The notes: generated by a model from the sequence alone, not told the origin. Positions 8,315 through 17,174 are shown, numbered from the stretch's first letter. The stretch is DNA of 64,000 bases from Clostridia bacterium (GCA_023228225.1 JALOBO010000007.1:18222-82221); one strand, 5' to 3'. A program made the numbers and translations.

Positions 8315-8433
8315 TTTTCACCTCGTTATTCGGTAATATCTTAACTTAGTATATATTTCTAAAATATATTGTCAATTAATTATGACAAAAAATAACAACA
8401 TACAACAAATTTTATAATCCGTATAAAGATTTG

Positions 8434-9138
8434 CTACATTTTTATTAAATCATTCATATTGTATAAACCTTTTGATTTATTTTGTATGAAATATAAGGCT
8501 TTTATTACGCCATTTACAAAAACCGAACGGTCAAGCACTGTATGTTTTAGTTCTATCAATTCTCCTGTTCCACCAAAAATAATAGTGTGCATTCCAGCAA
8601 CATCTCCTATTCTTATCGAATGAATAGGAATAATGGCGGGGCTATTAATTGAATGTTGTTTAATAATATTTTTTAACATAATTGCCGTCCCGCTCGGATA
8701 ATCTTTTTTATATTTTTTATGACATTCAAGAATTTCAGTGTCATAACCAATAAGTTTTTTAGAAAATGTTTTCAATTCTTCTACCAACACATTCATACCA
8801 AAACTAAAATTTTCGGATTTAAATATAGCAATTTTTTCAGATGCTTGTGTTACTAATTTATTACCACACTCGCTATGTCCGGTAGTAGCAATAATAAGTT
8901 TAGTATTGTGGAAAACTGCAAAATCAATTATATCCACTAGTGCATCTGCATTAGAAAAATCAATAATAACATCAGGTAGTCCGTATTTTATATCCAAATT
9001 ATTATAAATATTTTTTTCTTCTCCGTCTGCTAAAATATCCACCCCATAAAGCAAATTATAATTTTTACTTTCTTTTATTGCATTGCACATAAGACTACCC
9101 ATTTTTCCGTACGAACCTACAACAACTACATTAGCCAT
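8434..9138 (-). CDS. dapB: 4-hydroxy-tetrahydrodipicolinate reductase DapB
   Basis: DapB reduces the dihydrodipicolinate intermediate to tetrahydrodipicolinate in lysine and meso-DAP synthesis; dipicolinate itself also branches from this point in spore formers. The 234-aa protein has the nucleotide motif GSYGKMG (8-14), the catalytic block HKKYKKDYPSGTA (140-152) and the C-terminal signature GLYNMNDLI. AGGAGG lies 6 nt before the ATG. It is the last gene of dapF-dapL-dapB, 15 nt after dapL. It is slightly shorter than E. coli DapB, as is common in Firmicutes. Confidence 0.93.
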   Translation of the reverse strand: MANVVVVGSYGKMGSLMCNAIKESKNYNLLYGVDILADGEEKNIYNNLDIKYGLPDVIIDFSNADALVDIIDFAVFHNTKLIIATTGHSECGNKLVTQASEKIAIFKSENFSFGMNVLVEELKTFSKKLIGYDTEILECHKKYKKDYPSGTAIMLKNIIKQHSINSPAIIPIHSIRIGDVAGMHTIIFGGTGELIELKHTVLDRSVFVNGVIKALYFIQNKSKGLYNMNDLIKM

Positions 9139-9153
9139 TTTTGCCTCCTGTTA

Positions 9154-10368
9154 CTATACAAATATTTTAGATATAATAATGTTTTGCATAGCCTTTACTG
9201 TATTTTCGTAGGTATTAAATGCTGTTAACCGTATGTAATTTTGTCCGAATGATCCAAATCCTGCACCCGGGGTGCAAATAACTCCCGCCCGTTTTAACAT
9301 AATGTCAAATATATCCCACGATGATATGTTTTCTGGCGTTTTTACCCAAATATAAGGTGCGTTTACCCCACCATATGCTTTTATTCCGGAATTAACTAGA
9401 TTTGTAAAAATATAGTGTGCATTTTTCATATAGTAATCTATATTTTCTTTAATTTGCGAGCGATTTTCTTCACTATATATTGCATTTGCGCCACACTGAG
9501 AAATGTAACTTGCTCCGTTAAACTTAGAACTTTGCCTTCTAGTCCACAAATCAAGTACTAATTTATTGCCTACTATAATATCATTTGGTATGACTGTATA
9601 ACTGCATCTTACGCCCGTAAAGCCCGCTGTTTTTGAATAACTTTTAAATTCAATCGCGCACTGTTTTGCCCCCGAAATTTCGTATATGCTATGTGGATAA
9701 TCTTCTGTAATATAGGCTTCATAGGCACTATCAAAAAATATTATAGCACCAACTTTGTTGGCATAATCAATCCACTCTTTTAGTTTTTTAACATCGCATA
9801 CCGCACCTGTGGGATTATTCGGAAAACACAAATAAATTATATCAGGTTTTTTTATAGGTATTTCTGGTAGAAAATTGTTTTCAGCAGTACAATATAAATT
9901 AATTATTTTAGACCATTTCCCGCTACAATTCTTACCGGCTTTGCCAGACATTATTACACTATCTAAATAAGCAGGATATACGGGGTTCATAAGCGCAATA
10001 ACCGATTTATCGGCGAATAGTTCAAGCATATTTGAAATATCGCTTTTAATGCCATCTCCTACGCATATTTCATTTGGCGAAATGTCTATACCTTTTAAAA
10101 CATAGTCATACTTTGATATATTTTCTCGCAAAAACATATAACCTTGATTCGGACTATACCCTTTAAATGTTTGCACATTAGATAAATCCTGCACTGCTTT
10201 TTGCATAGCAGATATAACTACGGGGGCAAGTGGCTGAGTGACATCTCCTATTCCTAAACTAATAACATCTACGTTTGGGTGTTCTAACTTATAAGCACTT
10301 GCCCGCCTGTTTATTTCACTAAAAAGATAATTATTTTTAAGTGCTAAAAAATTTTTATTGATCTTCAC
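9154..10368 (-). CDS. dapL: LL-diaminopimelate aminotransferase DapL
   Basis: DapL converts tetrahydrodipicolinate directly to LL-DAP with glutamate as donor, bypassing the acylated intermediates. The 404-aa fold-type I PLP enzyme has CFPNNPTGAV (181-190), FFDSAYEAYI (211-220), the PLP lysine in SYSKTAGFTGVR (Lys246), and the N-terminal IGDVTQPLAP block typical of DapL. The start is a GTG overlapping a weak GAGATG site at the end of dapF; the 6-bp gap suggests coupling. Its presence next to dapF and dapB indicates that this organism uses the aminotransferase branch. Confidence 0.93.
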   Translation of the reverse strand: MKINKNFLALKNNYLFSEINRRASAYKLEHPNVDVISLGIGDVTQPLAPVVISAMQKAVQDLSNVQTFKGYSPNQGYMFLRENISKYDYVLKGIDISPNEICVGDGIKSDISNMLELFADKSVIALMNPVYPAYLDSVIMSGKAGKNCSGKWSKIINLYCTAENNFLPEIPIKKPDIIYLCFPNNPTGAVCDVKKLKEWIDYANKVGAIIFFDSAYEAYITEDYPHSIYEISGAKQCAIEFKSYSKTAGFTGVRCSYTVIPNDIIVGNKLVLDLWTRRQSSKFNGASYISQCGANAIYSEENRSQIKENIDYYMKNAHYIFTNLVNSGIKAYGGVNAPYIWVKTPENISSWDIFDIMLKRAGVICTPGAGFGSFGQNYIRLTAFNTYENTVKAMQNIIISKIFV

Positions 10369-10374
10369 TTTTAC

Positions 10375-11241
10375 TTACATCTCTTTTTTTGTTTTTATAA
10401 ATTTAAATTCTTTTGGTAAATTAATATTCCCGCTAAATGTATATACTGCATTACCCGTTAAATATACAGTTGAACCAACTTGAACTTTTAATATCCCGCC
10501 ACGCATATTTATAATACATTCGTTTTTTATTAAACCTTTTATATCACTAATGACCGCAACGGCACACGCACCTGTACCACAACCCAATGTTTCGCCCACG
10601 CCTCTTTCCCAAACTCGTACTTTTAGTGTACCAGAATCTAATACCTGTACAAATTCTACATTTGTTCGTTCCGGAAAATCGCTATGTACTTCAATCAAAC
10701 TGCCAATTTTTTCAATAGGTAAAGTATCAAGTTCGTACACAAAAACAACCGCATGTGGATTTCCCATTGATACAGCGGAATACAATATAGTATTTTCGTC
10801 AACTTTAATTTCTCTGTCAATGACTGGCATATGGTCATTACTTATTACCGGTATTAAATCGGGTATTAAAATAGGTACTCCCATATTTACGCTAACGCTT
10901 TTAACAATACTTTCACTCAAATTAATTTGTAAAGTTTTAATTCCCGCTAATGTTTCCACTGTAACTGTCGGATTTTTAATAAGCCCTTCATCGTATATAT
11001 ATTTTCCTAAACACCTTATGGCATTACCGCAAAGTTCCGCTTCGCTACCATCAGAATTAAAAATACGCATTTGAACATTTGCGGAATACGATGGAAGTAT
11101 TAATATAAGCCCATCGCCACCTATACTAAAATGCCTGTTGCACAAAAATTTTGCAAGTTCATTAGGATTTTCAGGTTCTCTATTTAAACAGTTTACAAAA
11201 ATGTAATCGTTGCCAATTCCATGCATTTTAAAGAATTTCAT
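10375..11241 (-). CDS. dapF: Diaminopimelate epimerase DapF
   Basis: DapF interconverts LL-DAP and meso-DAP, the peptidoglycan cross-linking residue and lysine precursor. The 288-aa protein has the two internally related halves of the family, each with its catalytic cysteine: Cys71 in AELCGNAIRC and Cys221 in TLGCGTGACA. The N-terminal MHGIGNDYIFV is also typical. GAGGTG precedes the ATG. It is the first gene of the dap operon; a terminator at 11300-11329 separates it from the upstream gene. Confidence 0.95.
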   Translation of the reverse strand: MKFFKMHGIGNDYIFVNCLNREPENPNELAKFLCNRHFSIGGDGLILILPSYSANVQMRIFNSDGSEAELCGNAIRCLGKYIYDEGLIKNPTVTVETLAGIKTLQINLSESIVKSVSVNMGVPILIPDLIPVISNDHMPVIDREIKVDENTILYSAVSMGNPHAVVFVYELDTLPIEKIGSLIEVHSDFPERTNVEFVQVLDSGTLKVRVWERGVGETLGCGTGACAVAVISDIKGLIKNECIINMRGGILKVQVGSTVYLTGNAVYTFSGNINLPKEFKFIKTKKEM

Positions 11242-11299
11242 AAAAACACCTCTAAAATATGTATGTTTTTAAATATTTAATTGTTAAAATTTTATAATT

Positions 11300-11329
11300 A
11301 AAAAGCAAAGATTAAATCCTTGCTTTTTA
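11300..11329 (-). terminator. Terminator between the RsgI-like gene and dapF
   Basis: An A/T-flanked hairpin (AAAAGCAA…TTGCTTTT with an inner GATT/AATC stem) is followed on the minus strand by TTTTTAATT, 30 nt after the RsgI-like stop codon. Confidence 0.7.
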
Positions 11330-11359
11330 TAATTTTTGCGCATTAATTATGCTTAAATT

Positions 11360-12268
11360 TTATGCAACTGCATCAATATTGTTAAATCTGTTGTATAACA
11401 CTTGTTTAATTTGCTCTTGTTCGGCATCAGATAATCCATTAAATAGATTTTTAAATGACGCTTTAACCGCATTTTTAAATTGTTTTCTTGCTTCTTTAAA
11501 AGCGACAATATCTTCTTGTAAAGTCGCTTTATCGACTTCTGCCTGAGCAATAAGTGCATCTATTTCAGAAAGTCTAGCGGTAATTATCAATAATTCGGTT
11601 GATTCAGCCTCAGTTGGCGTTTCAATTGCTTCAAGTATAGTAATGCGGTCAATAATTGCTGTTCGTTCATCAGCAAGCGACACCTTAGACTGTACAAGAT
11701 TCATAAGTTCTTCAACTGTCATAGATGCAAGAACTGTAAATGTGTATTCACTAGTGGCATTTTGTATTGACTTAATCAGTCTATATTTACCGACGCTTAA
11801 ATTATATGATTCGGCTTCTACCATAATGTCTTCAATATCTTCTGCACTTAATACCACGCCCCAAATACCATTTTCGGAAAAATAGTTGTTCAGTCTATTT
11901 TCTACACGACTCCTTATTCTATTTTTAGTAATTATACTTCCATTATAAGCGGTTACCATTAATGCGTTTGGATCGGTTTCGGTAGCATTTGGGTCTAAAT
12001 ATCCCAAAGCAAGTGCTAGTTCTATAACTTTTTCAGTTGCATCTTCAATGGTCATATCAACAAATGTTTCGCCTTGAATTATAATTTCTCCTTCCTCATT
12101 TAATGAATTAACATTAGTTACTATACCATTACGATTAATTACAAATTCTATGCTAGGGTTTATATCTATAACAACATAACTTTCTGCATTTACAATCATT
12201 GGAATTGCAAAATAACCTATGGCAACAACTAATAATAAAACCAAAGTTAATAACAAAAATCTTTTCAT
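11360..12268 (-). CDS. Membrane-anchored or exported protein with RsgI-like middle domain
   Basis: An uncleaved signal anchor or signal peptide (about 4-26) is followed by the extracytoplasmic beta domain seen in RsgI anti-sigma factors: YVVIDINPSIEFVINRNG, then VNSLNEEGEIIIQ and a helical part to about 180. The C-terminal third (about 195-285) is helical and coiled-coil-like, ending at NIDAVA. It lacks the cytoplasmic RsgI N-terminal domain that binds sigma I, so it cannot be a canonical anti-sigma factor; no sigma I gene is nearby. It lies downstream of an ABC exporter, separated by a hairpin at 12291-12319. AAGGAAA precedes the ATG. Confidence 0.65.
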   Translation of the reverse strand: MKRFLLLTLVLLLVVAIGYFAIPMIVNAESYVVIDINPSIEFVINRNGIVTNVNSLNEEGEIIIQGETFVDMTIEDATEKVIELALALGYLDPNATETDPNALMVTAYNGSIITKNRIRSRVENRLNNYFSENGIWGVVLSAEDIEDIMVEAESYNLSVGKYRLIKSIQNATSEYTFTVLASMTVEELMNLVQSKVSLADERTAIIDRITILEAIETPTEAESTELLIITARLSEIDALIAQAEVDKATLQEDIVAFKEARKQFKNAVKASFKNLFNGLSDAEQEQIKQVLYNRFNNIDAVA

Positions 12269-12290
12269 ATAAATTTCCTTAAATAAAATT

Positions 12291-12319
12291 TACAGTAATA
12301 AAAAATATACATTACTGTA
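12291..12319 (-). terminator. Hairpin between ABC permease and RsgI-like gene
   Basis: TACAGTAAT (12291) pairs with ATTACTGTA (12311), followed on the minus strand by AATTTTATTT. It may be a weak terminator or attenuator. Confidence 0.45.
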
Positions 12320-12365
12320 TACTAAAATTATTTCTAACTTTTATATTTTATATACCTGTAAAAAT

Positions 12366-13157
12366 TTACTGAATAGATTTTAAAAAATTTTTATACAATA
12401 ATCTTATAAGAACGATATTATAAATAGCCCCAATAAGAATTGCAACAATAAAAGGAAAACCATCGGAAAGTGAAGGATAAACTGCTGTTAATAATGCTTT
12501 TGATGCCCAAAAATTTGGTAATACACCCAAAAAATATTGCCAACCTAATCTAAATGGAGCGACAAGTAAAAGAACAGGTACAGCCACTAACAATGCACTC
12601 GCTTTTAAGTATGCAAAACCCTCTATTTTATTCTTTGCTTTGGTCGCAATAAATAATCCTAAAACAGGCATATACAAATTCATAACTATTGCGTACATAA
12701 TCGTTTTCAATGCTGTTAGTCCGCTAAACGGATTAAATATAACTCCGCCAACATTAACTATATACTGTTCACCCGCAAAAATTTGGGTACCCCAAATTAA
12801 AACAAGTGTAGATATTACAGACAGTATATAAACATATACCATTTTAAATTTAATATAACCAGAAACCGAAACGCTTGTAACGCTAATAGAATCAAAAATA
12901 TGTTCATCTTTATGATCTAATAGCAAAAAGGCAAGCAATGCCCCGCCAATAAAAGCACCTAATCCTGCAAAAACAATTATTATTACTACAATAGTACTTT
13001 TTAATGATGTAGCACTTTCAATATCTTCTAAAAGTGCTGGCAATAAAATTGTAGTTGCAAGTAGCATAATTATGGGATAGATAAGCATAATGAAGGTCAT
13101 TTTATCCCTTAATATATTTTTAATTTCAAATTTTAAAAGTGATAAATAGATACGCAT
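12366..13157 (-). CDS. ABC-2 type transporter permease
   Basis: This 263-aa membrane protein has about six predicted helices (near 15-37, 48-72, 100-124, 140-165, 180-205 and 225-250). It is the third gene of an ATPase-permease-permease operon on the minus strand, with only 2 bp between it and the preceding permease. This organisation is typical of ABC-2 exporters for drugs, lipids or peptides. The substrate cannot be read from sequence. Confidence 0.8.
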   Translation of the reverse strand: MRIYLSLLKFEIKNILRDKMTFIMLIYPIIMLLATTILLPALLEDIESATSLKSTIVVIIIVFAGLGAFIGGALLAFLLLDHKDEHIFDSISVTSVSVSGYIKFKMVYVYILSVISTLVLIWGTQIFAGEQYIVNVGGVIFNPFSGLTALKTIMYAIVMNLYMPVLGLFIATKAKNKIEGFAYLKASALLVAVPVLLLVAPFRLGWQYFLGVLPNFWASKALLTAVYPSLSDGFPFIVAILIGAIYNIVLIRLLYKNFLKSIQ

Positions 13158-13159
13158 AA

Positions 13160-13873
13160 TTAACCTTTAACCATATATTCTTTAAATTTTGGGTACACCG
13201 CTAATATTAGTAGTAATACAGACCATAATACAACTACTCCAAGTGATATTAAGACCTGATAAAGTTCGGTACTGACAAGTGTGCTTGTAATAAGTATCTG
13301 TGAGGCTTGTGATGGAAGAATAATTGTAATTAATTCAATCCAATTTGGAAGTAATCCAACACTTGCAAGCACTGCTGGTAAGTCTAGTAAAATAACAAAA
13401 ATTGAAAAATTAACAAGCATACTGTTAAAATCTCGGCTATGTAACGAAATTAAAACCCCAATAATACTGTTAAGTGTTGCGACTAAAATTACATAAGGAA
13501 CTAGCATAAAATTAATTAGTGTCCCGTGAAAAATAGCAACGCTGACAAATATTATTGCGGTTGATAAAAGAGCAACAACAACAGACATTATAATTTTAGA
13601 TAATAATATTTCCAGCACCGAACACGGTGCAATGGCTAATGTGCTTAAAGTGCCTTCATTTCGTTCAAAAAACAATGAGGCCGAAATTAAAATTGCAGAC
13701 ATTATTGCACTGTCAGTAAAAACAATTAACGGTACAATTTGTTTTACATCGTTAAGCGGAATAGCGGCAATTATAATGCACCAAAGCAAAGACACGCCGA
13801 CACCAACCGTAAGAATTTTATATTTTGTAGCGCGTTCAATTTCGCCACTAATAAGTTTTCCTAAATTTCTCAT
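13160..13873 (-). CDS. ABC-2 type transporter permease
   Basis: This 237-aa protein has about six transmembrane helices; the segment FFERNEGTLSTLAIAPCSVLEIL is typical of ABC-2 permeases just before helix 3. Its ATG overlaps the TGA of the ATPase gene (ATGA), indicating translational coupling. With the following permease it probably forms a heterodimeric membrane domain. Confidence 0.82.
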   Translation of the reverse strand: MRNLGKLISGEIERATKYKILTVGVGVSLLWCIIIAAIPLNDVKQIVPLIVFTDSAIMSAILISASLFFERNEGTLSTLAIAPCSVLEILLSKIIMSVVVALLSTAIIFVSVAIFHGTLINFMLVPYVILVATLNSIIGVLISLHSRDFNSMLVNFSIFVILLDLPAVLASVGLLPNWIELITIILPSQASQILITSTLVSTELYQVLISLGVVVLWSVLLLILAVYPKFKEYMVKG

Positions 13874-14727
13874 AGTCCCATACCTGCTACAATAATAAAT
13901 ATATCTTCAAGAGAAGTTTCGCCACTATGTAAAGTTTCTATATGTTTTTCTTTTAAAAGTGTTAAAAATGACTGATTGTCGCCCAACTTATTCATATCAA
14001 AAGTTTGTGATTTAATATTTTTATCCTCTTTATATTCTACAATCAATTCGCGCCTTCCATATTTTTGTTTAAGTTCTCTTGGAGTAGAAATTTCGGCAAT
14101 CCTTCCATCAACTAAAAATGCAACTCTATCGCATAGTTGTTCCACATCGCCCATCAAATGTGTAGTTAAAAATACCGTACCACCATTTTCTTTAAATTCT
14201 AAAATCATATCCTTAATAATTTTAGAATTTTTTGGGTCAAGCCCATTTGTAACTTCATCTAAAAATAAAATTTTAGGGTTATTAAGAAGTGCCCTAACAA
14301 AATTAAGTCGCATTTTCATACCTTTTGAAAATTCACACACTTTTTTATTTCGGTCAGAATACAAATCAACGCGTTTAAGCAGTTCGTTATAATCTACTTG
14401 ATTTTTGTATAACGATGAGAAAAATTTTAAATTTTCAATTGCTGTAAGTTTACCAAACGAAACAGGCAATTCAAAACCAACGCCAATATATTCATAAAAC
14501 TCTTTACTAAGTGATTTAAGATCTTCGCCAAAATAAGATATTCTGCCATCATAATCAGTTAATAGTTTTGTTAAAATTTTTTGAACGGTTGATTTACCAG
14601 CACCACTCGGACCTAAAAGCCCAAAAATCTCACCTTCACAAACATCAAAACTTATTCCATTTATTACTTGGTTTTTTGCCTTTGGATATGTAAATTCCAA
14701 ATCAATAACACTAAATGCAGTTTCCAT
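13870..14727 (-). CDS. ABC transporter ATP-binding protein
   Basis: This 285-aa nucleotide-binding domain powers the two downstream permeases. Walker A is GPSGAGKST (39-47), the signature is the variant FSKGM (133-137), and Walker B is ILFLDE (153-158) followed by the D-loop GLDP. The H-loop is in TVFLTTHLMGDVEQL. The accessory C-terminal part after about 210 is as in the ABC-2 exporter class. GGAGA precedes the ATG. The signature SKGM instead of SGGQ is common in this class, so activity is expected. Confidence 0.88.
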   Translation of the reverse strand: METAFSVIDLEFTYPKAKNQVINGISFDVCEGEIFGLLGPSGAGKSTVQKILTKLLTDYDGRISYFGEDLKSLSKEFYEYIGVGFELPVSFGKLTAIENLKFFSSLYKNQVDYNELLKRVDLYSDRNKKVCEFSKGMKMRLNFVRALLNNPKILFLDEVTNGLDPKNSKIIKDMILEFKENGGTVFLTTHLMGDVEQLCDRVAFLVDGRIAEISTPRELKQKYGRRELIVEYKEDKNIKSQTFDMNKLGDNQSFLTLLKEKHIETLHSGETSLEDIFIIVAGMGL

Positions 14728-14899
14728 AATATATCTCCAAATATAACTATATACTTACTATAACACTTTAAATTTTTTTTGTATACAAAAATAGTATTTA
14801 ATTCAAAAAAATTAATAAAAAATGTATTTTTTACTATTTAATTTATAAAAAACGATACAATTAATAGAATTTTATAAAACGATAATTACAAATTTACTG

Positions 14900-14928
14900 T
14901 TGACAATTTACCAAAATTAGTTTATTAT
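14900..14928 (+). promoter_or_regulatory. Sigma-A type promoter for tRNA-Pro(AGG)
   Basis: A consensus TTGACA and TATTAT are separated by 17 bp, 14 bp upstream of the tRNA 5' end. Confidence 0.75.
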
Positions 14929-14942
14929 TTTAAACAGAGTGT

Positions 14943-15017
14943 CGGGGTGTAGCGCAGTGGTAGCGCGCACGGTTAGGGACTGTGAGGTCGCAAGTTCAAA
15001 CCTTGTCATCCCGACCA
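14943..15017 (+). tRNA. tRNA-Pro, anticodon AGG
   Basis: The 75-nt cloverleaf includes an encoded CCA. The acceptor CGGGGTG pairs with CATCCCG. The D arm is GCGC/GCGC, the anticodon stem CACGG/CTGTG encloses loop TTAGGGA with anticodon AGG at 14975-14977, and the T arm is GCAAG-TTCAAAC-CTTGT. A34 would normally be deaminated to inosine, to read CCU/CCC. It is nearly identical to the tRNA at 27644 apart from the anticodon arm and one T-loop base. Confidence 0.93.
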
Positions 15018-15020
15018 ATA

Positions 15021-15050
15021 AAAAAACTTACTGTAATGGTAAGTTTTTTT
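15021..15050 (+). terminator. Rho-independent terminator of tRNA-Pro(AGG)
   Basis: AAAAAACTTAC pairs with GTAAGTTTTTT around a 7-nt loop, starting 3 nt after CCA and ending in a T run. Confidence 0.88.
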
Positions 15051-15140
15051 ATTATCTTTTAAAGTAAAGTATCAAAAATCCTTGTCAAATGCATATGTGA
15101 TTGTGTTATAATAACATAATGAATATTTTATGGAGTAAGA

Positions 15141-16007
15141 ATGGAAGCAATAAGATTAGATGGAAAAAAACTAGCATCAGAAATTGAATTACAACTTTTA
15201 AAACGGGTTAATGTTTTAAAACAAAAATATAACTATACTCCCGTCCTTGCGGCAATTATAGTAGGCGAAGACCCTGCTTCTAAAACTTATGTAAAAATGA
15301 AATCAAAGGCGTGTGCAAGGGTGGGTTTAAATTCTGTAACAGTAAATTTATCAAAAAACACTACAACCGAAAAATTGGTTAATAAAATACGCGAATTGAA
15401 TGCAGATTCAAAAATATGTGGCATACTATTACAACACCCAACGCCACTTCATATAGATGAGCAACTCTGTTTTAACGAGATTGCACTTAATAAAGATGTT
15501 GATGGCGTAAGTGCAACTTCTTTTGGAAATATGACAAACGGTTACCCTGCATTTAAATGTGCCACCCCGTTAGGAATTATAACACTTTTGAAACACTATA
15601 ATATTATAATTGAAGGCAAGCACGCTGTAATTGTAGGCAGAAGTGCAATATTAGGCAAACCCACTGCAATGCTTTTATTACAAGAGAATGCAACTGTAAC
15701 AATTTGCCATCGTAAAACAATTAATTTAGAGCAATATGTAAGACAAGCAGATATATTAGTTGCGGCAGTCGGAAAAGCAAATTTAATTAAGTCAGCATGG
15801 TTAAAACCTAATGTGATTTTGATAGACTGCGGTTATAACCAAAATAATGTTGGTGATATAGAACTTGATAATCACGCTCTTAGCATTTGCTCAGCCTATA
15901 CTCCCGTTCCTGGTGGTGTAGGACCTATGACTATTTCATCGCTAATTTCGCAAGCCGTAGAAGCGGCAGAAATTTATTCCGCTTTCCTACCGGAAAAGCG
16001 GAACTAG
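15141..16007 (+). CDS. folD: Bifunctional methylene-THF dehydrogenase/cyclohydrolase FolD
   Basis: FolD converts 5,10-methylene-THF to 10-formyl-THF through NADP-dependent dehydrogenase and cyclohydrolase steps. The 288-aa protein has the catalytic Tyr50/Lys54 pair in KTYVKMKSKAC, ILLQHPTPLH, KDVDG (118-122), the Rossmann motif VIVGRSAILGKP, and TPVPGGVGPMT near the C-terminus. Residues 280-288 and the TAG stop are encoded by the 5' hairpin of a dispersed E1 element, so the natural C-terminus appears to have been replaced by the insertion. It fits one-carbon metabolism with glyA and metK nearby. Confidence 0.95.
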   Translation: MEAIRLDGKKLASEIELQLLKRVNVLKQKYNYTPVLAAIIVGEDPASKTYVKMKSKACARVGLNSVTVNLSKNTTTEKLVNKIRELNADSKICGILLQHPTPLHIDEQLCFNEIALNKDVDGVSATSFGNMTNGYPAFKCATPLGIITLLKHYNIIIEGKHAVIVGRSAILGKPTAMLLLQENATVTICHRKTINLEQYVRQADILVAAVGKANLIKSAWLKPNVILIDCGYNQNNVGDIELDNHALSICSAYTPVPGGVGPMTISSLISQAVEAAEIYSAFLPEKRN

Positions 16008-16137
16008 GCGCCGTTTAAATATAATCTTTTTAACGCCTTAGCCCCAAGCAGAACCACCTAGCGTATTGATACACGTCGGAACCTGTTTAGGGCTAAATCA
16101 TTTAAAAATCTTTATATTTAAACTACTTTGCGTGTTC
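15977..16137 (+). repeat. Dispersed structured element, copy B (family E1)
   Basis: The copy starts with hairpin TTCCGCTTT-CCTACCGGA-AAAGCGGAA (15977-16003), overlapping the folD stop. The enclosing stem is GTTTAAATATAA (16013-16024) with TTATATTTAAAC (16112-16123), perfect over 12 bp. The central arm is TTAGCCCCAAGCAG (16038-16051) with CTGTTTAGGGCTAA (16083-16096). An inner GTAT-TG-ATAC lies within. It ends with the conserved CTACTTTGCGTGTTC. Confidence 0.85.
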
Positions 16138-16168
16138 TAAATTATAAAAGTGAGCAACATAGTACACT

Positions 16169-17107
16169 TTATTTGATAGTACTAAATAATTCAGTAGATA
16201 AATATCTATCGCCACTATCGGGCAAAATTACTACAATAATTTTGCCTTTATTTTCATCTCTTTTTGCAATAATGGTTGCCGCATAAAGTGCTGCACCAGA
16301 AGATATACCTGCTAAAATGCCTTCTGTTTTTGCTAATTGTCTACTAGCGCTATAAGCATCTTCGGTTTGTACTTTTACAATATCATCATATATTTTTGTA
16401 TTTAAAATTTCGGGAACAAAGCCTGCTCCAATACCCTGTAATTTATGTGCCCCCGCTCTGTTTTCCGAAAGTACTGGCGAGTCGTAAGGCTCTACTGCTA
16501 TTACTTTAATATTTTCACTTTTACTTTTTAAAAATTCGCCCGAACCGGTTATTGTGCCACCAGTTCCAACACCCGAAATAAAAAAATCTAATTTCCCTTT
16601 TGTATCACTCCAAATTTCAGGTCCTGTGGTAAGTCTATGAATCTTAGGATTTGAAAGATTAGCAAATTGATTAAGCATAATTGCATTTGATGTTAAACTG
16701 ACTATTTCTTTTGCTTTTTCGATTGCACCTTTAATACCTTTATGACCTTCGGTAAGTACAATTTCGGCGCCATAGGCTTTTAAAAGTTTTTGTCTTTCAA
16801 TACTCATAGTATCAGGCATTGTAAGTATTACTTTATAGTTTTTTGTGGCAGCAACTGCCACAAGTCCAATTCCAGTATTTCCGCTTGTCGGCTCTACGAT
16901 AATAGAATTTTTGTCTAGCAGTCCACTTTTTTCAGCATCTAAAATCATTGATTTTGCTATCCTATCTTTAATACTACCTGTTGGGTTAAAGTACTCAATC
17001 TTACAAATAATTTTTGCTTTTAAATTGTTCTTTTTGTTATAATTTTTAATTTCTAATAGTGGTGTGTTTCCTATTAATTCTGTTAAACTAGAATAAATTT
17101 TTGCCAT
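16169..17107 (-). CDS. cysK: Cysteine synthase (O-acetylserine sulfhydrylase)
   Basis: CysK makes L-cysteine from O-acetylserine and sulfide with PLP. The 312-aa fold-type II enzyme has the PLP lysine in PTGSIKDR (Lys47), the substrate loop EPTSGNTGIGL (72-82), the phosphate-binding SGVGTGGTITG, and the C-terminal PDSGDRYLS that contacts the PLP pyridine. GAGAG precedes the ATG. No cysE is adjacent. It stands between folD and the helicase gene. Confidence 0.94.
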   Translation of the reverse strand: MAKIYSSLTELIGNTPLLEIKNYNKKNNLKAKIICKIEYFNPTGSIKDRIAKSMILDAEKSGLLDKNSIIVEPTSGNTGIGLVAVAATKNYKVILTMPDTMSIERQKLLKAYGAEIVLTEGHKGIKGAIEKAKEIVSLTSNAIMLNQFANLSNPKIHRLTTGPEIWSDTKGKLDFFISGVGTGGTITGSGEFLKSKSENIKVIAVEPYDSPVLSENRAGAHKLQGIGAGFVPEILNTKIYDDIVKVQTEDAYSASRQLAKTEGILAGISSGAALYAATIIAKRDENKGKIIVVILPDSGDRYLSTELFSTIK

Positions 17108-17174
17108 TAAATGCTCTCTTTTAATATAAATTTAATAATATATATGAAAAGGGCATCGTTTTGCTTACAAAAAG

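Noticed and set aside
10550..11074. 174-aa plus-strand ORF opposite dapF
   Set aside because: A shadow frame; dapF has all catalytic motifs and an RBS, while the shadow has no recognisable features.
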